64,000 bases of DNA, taken from Aphis gossypii (Eukaryota; Arthropoda; Insecta; Hemiptera; Aphididae). The stretch lies in assembly GCF_020184175.1 (NCBI RefSeq), contig NC_065530.1:34945260-35009259 (forward strand). Direction: 5' to 3'. This document shows, piece after piece, positions 57,810 to 64,000 of this stretch. Made by a program: the position numbers and the translations under genes. Under the pieces are notes generated by a model that saw nothing but the letters and a program-made list of their open reading frames with translations, made no database searches and was not told the origin of the DNA. The stretch's first letter is position 1. Every line of letters starts with the position of its first letter.

Positions 57810-60800
57810 TATTGTAATATTATTTGCACCGATGGCGTGTCTTCATCAAACGGTGGCTACAGCGAACGCTCTAATATTCCAATGTATGAGTAGTATAAAA
57901 CATACCATGTGCCTATTTATATATATATATAATAGTATACATAGATATATAATATTATCATGACCAAATAGTGACTCGGCTCATCTGAGCGCGCGTGACT
58001 GATCACAATAATTACTGTCGATAAACATTTTCTACGCACAAGGAAATCGATTGTTGCTATATATATTGTTAATTACAACTACCGATGAGGGTCTGCAGCG
58101 AAAAACACGAACAATTTTATATACATATTATAATAATATATAATAAGCCTATATTTGCGACGATGCGATGGCTGCAATGACTGTTAAATATTATAATCTA
58201 AATCTAATACGCGTATATATAAGTATATATATATTGTGTGTGTAATATTCTGTGAACTGGAAATTATTTTTCGTATTAAACAATTTGCCGTTCCGTCTGT
58301 GCAAGTATATAATACGGTAGTACCTACGTACACGCGTTGTTCCTGTACACAGGAATACCGCCATTGGCCACTGTGGCGTTCGGAAGACGACACGGTTATG
58401 CAAATGTACGAAAAAATAATAACCACTACTGCGGAATCGGTTTTTATATAATATATAATATTATAATATATCTGTATAAATTCTGACGTACGTTTAAATA
58501 GAAAGTCGATATCGAACATATAATATAATGTGTATGACCGTGGTCTTGTGCGAGTACCCATCCCGCGCGTAGGTAGTAGCTTTATATTATTATGTGACGA
58601 TGTCAAAATCACTGTAAACTAGATAATCATTCCTTATAGGAAGTGTGTACGCGTTAGATAATATTAATCGTCGGATCTTGTATTACCAGCTACATATGGT
58701 TATCGTTTTGAGCAATATTCCGTTTTTTATTACGACAGTTACCAGACCGTTTACGGTAAAAATATATACATAATATATACATGCCAAACACTCTGATCAC
58801 AATGCGATTTTATATTTGTACACTTTATTGGCACTATATAGACGAAAAATAAAATAATTCATCGCTTGTGTCGTGTTATTCCGTGTACGTCCTTACTCCT
58901 ATAATAATAATGAATGAAAATTGAGCGTGGGGCTTTTATTGTCGTTTCCGTTATAACGAGAACAAAAACGTCCAAGCTCCCCTTACTGTATAATAATAAT
59001 ATGCTCGCAGAAACAATGTCTTCCCATAATCTAGGACACGACTATAGGATTTTCCCAGCAAAAATCTTACCTAGATAAATAATAATTAACAATAGTAATT
59101 TTAATTAGGTTATAACTACCTATACATAGGTAACTATGCACTATTATTGTTATTATACTCACAAAACGATAAAACATCAAATATATTCAGAGAATACAAA
59201 TCACTTACAATAAGTAATAATTTCTTGATGAAGATACATAATAATAAATTACGATAATTGTATACAATAGTAATAGCTGGTTATTTGTAATACCATTGGA
59301 ATGACGTGTTCACGTGTATAATGTAAATTTTCTCCAAATTGATTGATTTGACAATAAATCTAAAGTAAATAAATTGTATTGATTTTTTTCAGAGCCGAAA
59401 TTCAATCACTTATTTAAACAACTACCAAGTATTGAATATTTTATGAGAATCAATTTCCAAATGGACCGCTTAAACGTCTGTATAGTTTGAGTACAAACAG
59501 GCAACAGCTGACATACATCATATTATACTATATCAACAAGTTCAGAAAATAATTCAATTTACAATTTTGAGCAAATATGATAATTCAAATCAGGTAATAT
59601 TATGTTTATAACGTAACGATTTTACTCTTTTTATTAATTTTCCATAAAATTGCTATACCTACTAACAATTATGAATTTTATGTGTACATTTTTAGTTTAT
59701 TTATTTTTAAAACTAAATCGTAGGTTAATTGTAGTTTAAATGATTTAATACATTATACATCACTGTTACCCTATATCGACTATAATACATAATTACTAAC
59801 GTCATCAGTATCTATATAATATATAATTATTATTATATAAATATAAGCAAGTAAGACTATAATATTATTATGTTGACTGTTGACATACTCGAGGAAATGT
59901 CATAAAATAATCAGTGTGATACGTCACAAGCATTCTCAGTATTCACCCTAATTTATTCCTTTAATATAATTTATTCAATCAAATACTGATTTTTAAACAT
60001 TTTAAATAAACTTATAAACGTATATTTAGTTATTCAAATTACATATACTATTTAGGAGTGTTTCGCATAATGATACAAACTTCTTTTTTCAAACGAAATC
60101 AACTTTTTTTACTGTAAATTCTTAAAATATTGTTTTATTATGAATTATCTAAATTAAATGTTTAACAAATAAGATTTTATTAAAATTACTTACAAAGGAT
60201 GAAAATCCTTGAAAATAGGTCTAAAAAAATATTAAATAGATTTAGTTTTAGATCTAATGATTATATTATACTCGAATAATTTTTATAAATTATTTATTGT
60301 TTAATGTTTATAGATTTACTTTATATAGCTAAAATTCTCAAACAATTATCATAGGTATCATTATTCTAACTAGTTACCAAAAAAATAACCCGATAAACCA
60401 TTTATAGGAATAAAGGGTGAGCCTTATATGAAAAATAATATACCTATCACCACACTTATATATATTATTTAAATGTATAAATTTAAATATTTGAAAATAT
60501 GATACCTAATTGAAAATATATAAAAAAAAATCCAAAAACCGGAGTTCGAATAAATTAATTATTAAATAAAAAATGTGGAGAACATGTTTAGCATGAAATT
60601 AAATAATATTATAATAATATATTCGAAACGTATCTATATATCTAATTCTAACTTAAGATACCATGTTATTGTCACTGAAACGTAATATTATATTTATGTT
60701 TTAATAATTACTTATTTAATCATGTAGGTATCATCACTCGAAGAAAAACAATAGATACATTTAAAAAACAGTTATACTTTATTTTTGATTTTAATATTGT

Positions 60801-63037
60801 ATCCTTTTGTTAATATGCATACAGTATACATAATATTAGTACTCGGTATTTAGGTATTTTATTTATATTTAAATATATATATATATATTCTCAAAAATGT
60901 GTGTTTATAAACCACTACAATATATTATATATCTAGCTATATTATCATGTTCTTAGAATTAGTTGTTATTTTCATAATATATCAATGAACAATAAATATT
61001 ATACTTATAAAAATACACTAATTTGATATACCTATCAATATAATACGTGCTTAAATATATAATACACTCCTATAAAATAGGTCTTGGAAAACATTAAATT
61101 AATGTGCGTATTAATTTTTTCTTAAAATCGTTAAAAGACAATCATTGAATCATTTATATAAGTGTATATTTATGTCAGTCTAATTTATGAATCATATTTT
61201 ATTATTATTTTACACATTAAAACATAAATAAATAGATAAAAATATAAAATGTATTAGATAGGTACGGTGTATACATTTTAAGTTACCTATATATTCATTG
61301 AATGCTATTCAATAAAAATTTATTTTTCATGGATGATCAAGTTAAAATTATTGATCCGAAGAAGAATAACGTTATTGATGGTTAACGTGTCAATAATATC
61401 TTATACCCAACTAATTATACTTGAAACATTACACGTCATTTTATATACGATATACCTATAGATGTTTTTAAATATTTTTATTCTTAAATAATAAATCAAG
61501 TGTAGGTATATTTAAATACAATACGTACATTACTTATTATTCGTTATTAAACACCTTTAATATTTTTTAGAATCATTAAAAAAAGAAAAGCTGTAATCTA
61601 TGAATATTTCAACTAATTAGAAATGATCTAAAATGAATACATTTAAATTAAACTGTGAGTACTATTAATATGTATACTATACGGTCTGTACGCATATTAA
61701 TAAAAGGATTCAATTTTAAAATAAATCAAAATCATAACTCTTTTTTAAATACATCTATATTGTTTTTCTTCAAGTGATAACATTCGATAAAATCATAAAA
61801 ATAATGAAGTATTACTTTATTATAAAACATAATATTAATATTAAATATTTAAAATATTAAGTTTTAGTGATTATAATATGGTACCCATCTTAAGTTAAAA
61901 TATAGGTATTAGATACGTTTCGAATATATTATAATATTATAATTTATAAACGATTCTAGCGTTAAAGTCACCAAGGAATAAACATAATACATAATAATAT
62001 ATTATACGATTTAGGTACAACATACAAAATAGGTATATATTATTATAACTTTTTTTTCATACTTAATATAATAATTATATTATATTTGTGAATTGTGGTA
62101 TCATATAATTAACAATTATTTTTATTAAAAATAGTATTAATTTTAATTAAATATATATATATATAATATGTAGGACGTAGGTATGTATGTATAATATTAT
62201 ACACATGTAAATGTAATTTTTTTAAGAACATCGACGTATAAAAGATTGGTCGATAAAATCAAAAATTGTTACAATTTTATATCAAATATAATAATCTTTA
62301 AAATTGGTATATTATAATTAGTGCTCGGACTTACCTATATGCTATACTATATTATAATTTATTTTATAATATAGTGTTATACTTTTATATTATAGTATAT
62401 AGGACATAGGTATCATTTTGGTCTATTTTTAATTTGCCCTGATTAATAATTTAGTCTTTTATTTCAGTGTAACAGAACGCATAGTTGCATGATACATTTT
62501 AGTTGTTGGAAATTAAATGACGTATTTATGGTGTGAATTTATAATAAATAGCATAATATTGACAATATTTAATAAAATTATATTAATTTGACGACACATA
62601 CAAAAAACACTATATTTAAACATATAATTTATTACTTACGTCTTACACTATAGTTTCCATATAAAATATTAAGTTACAAAAACCTGAATTTCGAACATAT
62701 TAATCGTGTTATTCAGTGATGAAATATAAATCTATGTTGTTCGTGTAACGGAATTTGTAGTAAAATTAAATAGAATAAAAACATAAAATGCAGTCCAATA
62801 GTTTAAAATTAAAACCAAATGAAAAACACACACACTAACAAAATATAAATATAAACTACATTGATACAGCTGATACACCGTGTAATATAATATTATTTTG
62901 TATGTTAATAAGAAATCTGTTTTTTTTTTTTAATATACCTATATATATCGTATTGTATATATTATAGAATAATAGGACGTACAAAAATAAAAATAGGAAC
63001 ACATCTTGTATTGTAGTATCTATACACAACATGTACC
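57810..63037. other. AT-rich non-coding stretch
   Basis: No supported gene. Overlapping opposite-strand frames at 58184-58612 are in a locally CpG-containing patch and have no consistent coding signal. The remainder is TA- and TTA-rich. Confidence 0.5.
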
Positions 63038-63061
63038 TATATATATATATATATATATATA
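63038..63061. repeat. (TA)n microsatellite
   Basis: Twelve TA units. Confidence 0.95.
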
Positions 63062-63239
63062 CGTATAATATATTATATTATATATACATAGTATTATGTT
63101 GTTATACCGTGACCGTATTAACTTTGTGTGCAAAAGCATAACTCAATAATAAAATCAATCTATAGAGAAACAATATACGGTATTTCAAAGCGTGTATTTC
63201 GATAATGAAAATAAAAATATATTAATTTATGCTTTAATT

Positions 63240-64000
63240 AAAACTCGACTGATTTGGGCGGCGCAAAATAAAAATTTATAATAACGGACACCTCGTGTTT
63301 ATTGCAGTGATGACGTCGTAATCGTAAAATTTGTTTTTATACTCGTGTATTTTAGTGATGTTCGGAAAACTGAGTCGTAGAGTTGAATCAGATTTTTTTT
63401 TCAGAATTCGAAAGTGTTTCGCGCGAACTCGACTCATTCGTATACAAAATGCAAGCAGCAGGTTGCACTGCTGCAGGCATATTATAATATTATGTGTGTT
63501 GCAGTAGATATTATTATTATATCCGCTGACCATTATTAGGTTTAAAAGCGCGCCCATGCTCGGTATGTGCTCTTCCGGTTACTCTATATATTAAAACGAA
63601 TACTTTAACGATATTCGTGATGTCGGCATTATAGTAAGGTCATCATGGTTTTATGCACACACGTATTTTATCATACGTATTATGACCTGCGTACAACGGG
63701 TATCATCGAAAAATAAAAATAAAAATAAAGAATCGGGGCGATCGAAAGTCGCCAGACCGTCATTCGTGATATTATACGCGTATTATTCCACGAGTAATAC
63801 AAAAATTGTCATTATAATAAGACGGACAAGTGTGTACACTATAATAATGATGTCGATAATAATACATATACGCAGATACAATTCGGTCAAACCGATAGCG
63901 TCCCACGCGCGACCGTTCGTGAAATAAACGCCATCGCGAGCTTCTGTTATTATTGTTGTCGTCGTTGTGCGTCGTTGCCTCATATTTTTTTTCCCGATCG
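63240..64000. other. CpG-richer region at the window's right end
   Basis: Composition becomes more balanced with many CpG, as at 27.4-29.6 kb, which may mark the approach to another exon or promoter beyond the window. A short inverted repeat GCAGCA/TGCTGC lies at 63450-63469. No frame was accepted as coding. Confidence 0.35.

Noticed and set aside
58184..58612. 142-codon minus-strand frame
   Set aside because: It overlaps open frames on the other strand, has Ile/Tyr-rich composition from TA repeats, and shows no motif.

Overview
The window is animal nuclear DNA from an insect, most likely an aphid. The evidence is a very AT-rich background with recurrent TAGGTACCTATA-type words, short (TTAGG)n runs matching the insect telomere motif, spliced genes with GT-AG introns, a canonical eukaryotic tRNA-His and two full 5S rRNA genes. 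The aphid assignment is inference from base composition and style; insect is firmer. Gene density is low. Nearly all open frames longer than 60 codons outside the regions below look like chance frames, and many have no ATG at their start.

Layout. (1) 3.2-5.9 kb: a minus-strand gene (gene C) with one large coding exon for a secreted, Thr/Pro/His-rich protein ending in a hydrophobic helix. The exon runs into a splice donor, so the protein continues in another exon. (2) 9.4-12.5 kb and 19.9-24.7 kb: two head-to-tail paralogous genes (A and B) on the plus strand. Each has a 5' leader exon with a conserved small upstream ORF, a signal-peptide exon, a four-cysteine exon, a 314-nt hydrophobic-helix exon with a C-x5-C pair, and a terminal exon with a second cysteine pair. 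They look like small secreted proteins with eight conserved cysteines; the function is unknown. The visible splice phases do not join the third and fourth exons, so either an exon is unseen, a non-canonical donor is used, or these are separate transcription units. (3) 12.86-12.93 kb: tRNA-His(GTG), minus strand. (4) 14.65-16.56 kb, between A and B: a near-perfect inverted repeat with about 610-bp arms around a 579-bp spacer. It carries copies of a broken small coding cassette and a 21-bp minisatellite encoding DEHNEPH, expanded to seven units in one copy and present once in another. (5) 24.06 and 26.15 kb: two identical 118-nt 5S rRNA genes, the first lying inside the last intron of gene B. 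Both carry related 5' flanks, so they arose by duplication of a larger unit.

(6) 27.4-29.85 kb: a CpG-richer island ending in a TATA box, a 5' leader exon with two small upstream ORFs and a strong CACCAG|GTAAGT donor. This looks like the first, non-coding exon of a plus-strand gene whose coding exons lie far downstream, probably beyond the window. (7) 29.85-64 kb: about 34 kb with no convincing coding exon. It holds AT-rich sequence, microsatellites (a long GT tract at 52.8 kb and several TA tracts), a few GC-richer islands (39.0-41.3, 44.3-44.7, 52.0-52.8, 57.4-57.7, 63.2-64.0 kb) and small perfect inverted repeats. It is best read as a giant first intron and/or regulatory desert.

Genes A and B, and possibly C, form a local group of fast-evolving secreted-protein genes interrupted by repeat and RNA-gene insertions. 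No CRISPR array, bacterial operon or autonomous transposon with a recognisable transposase or polymerase was found.
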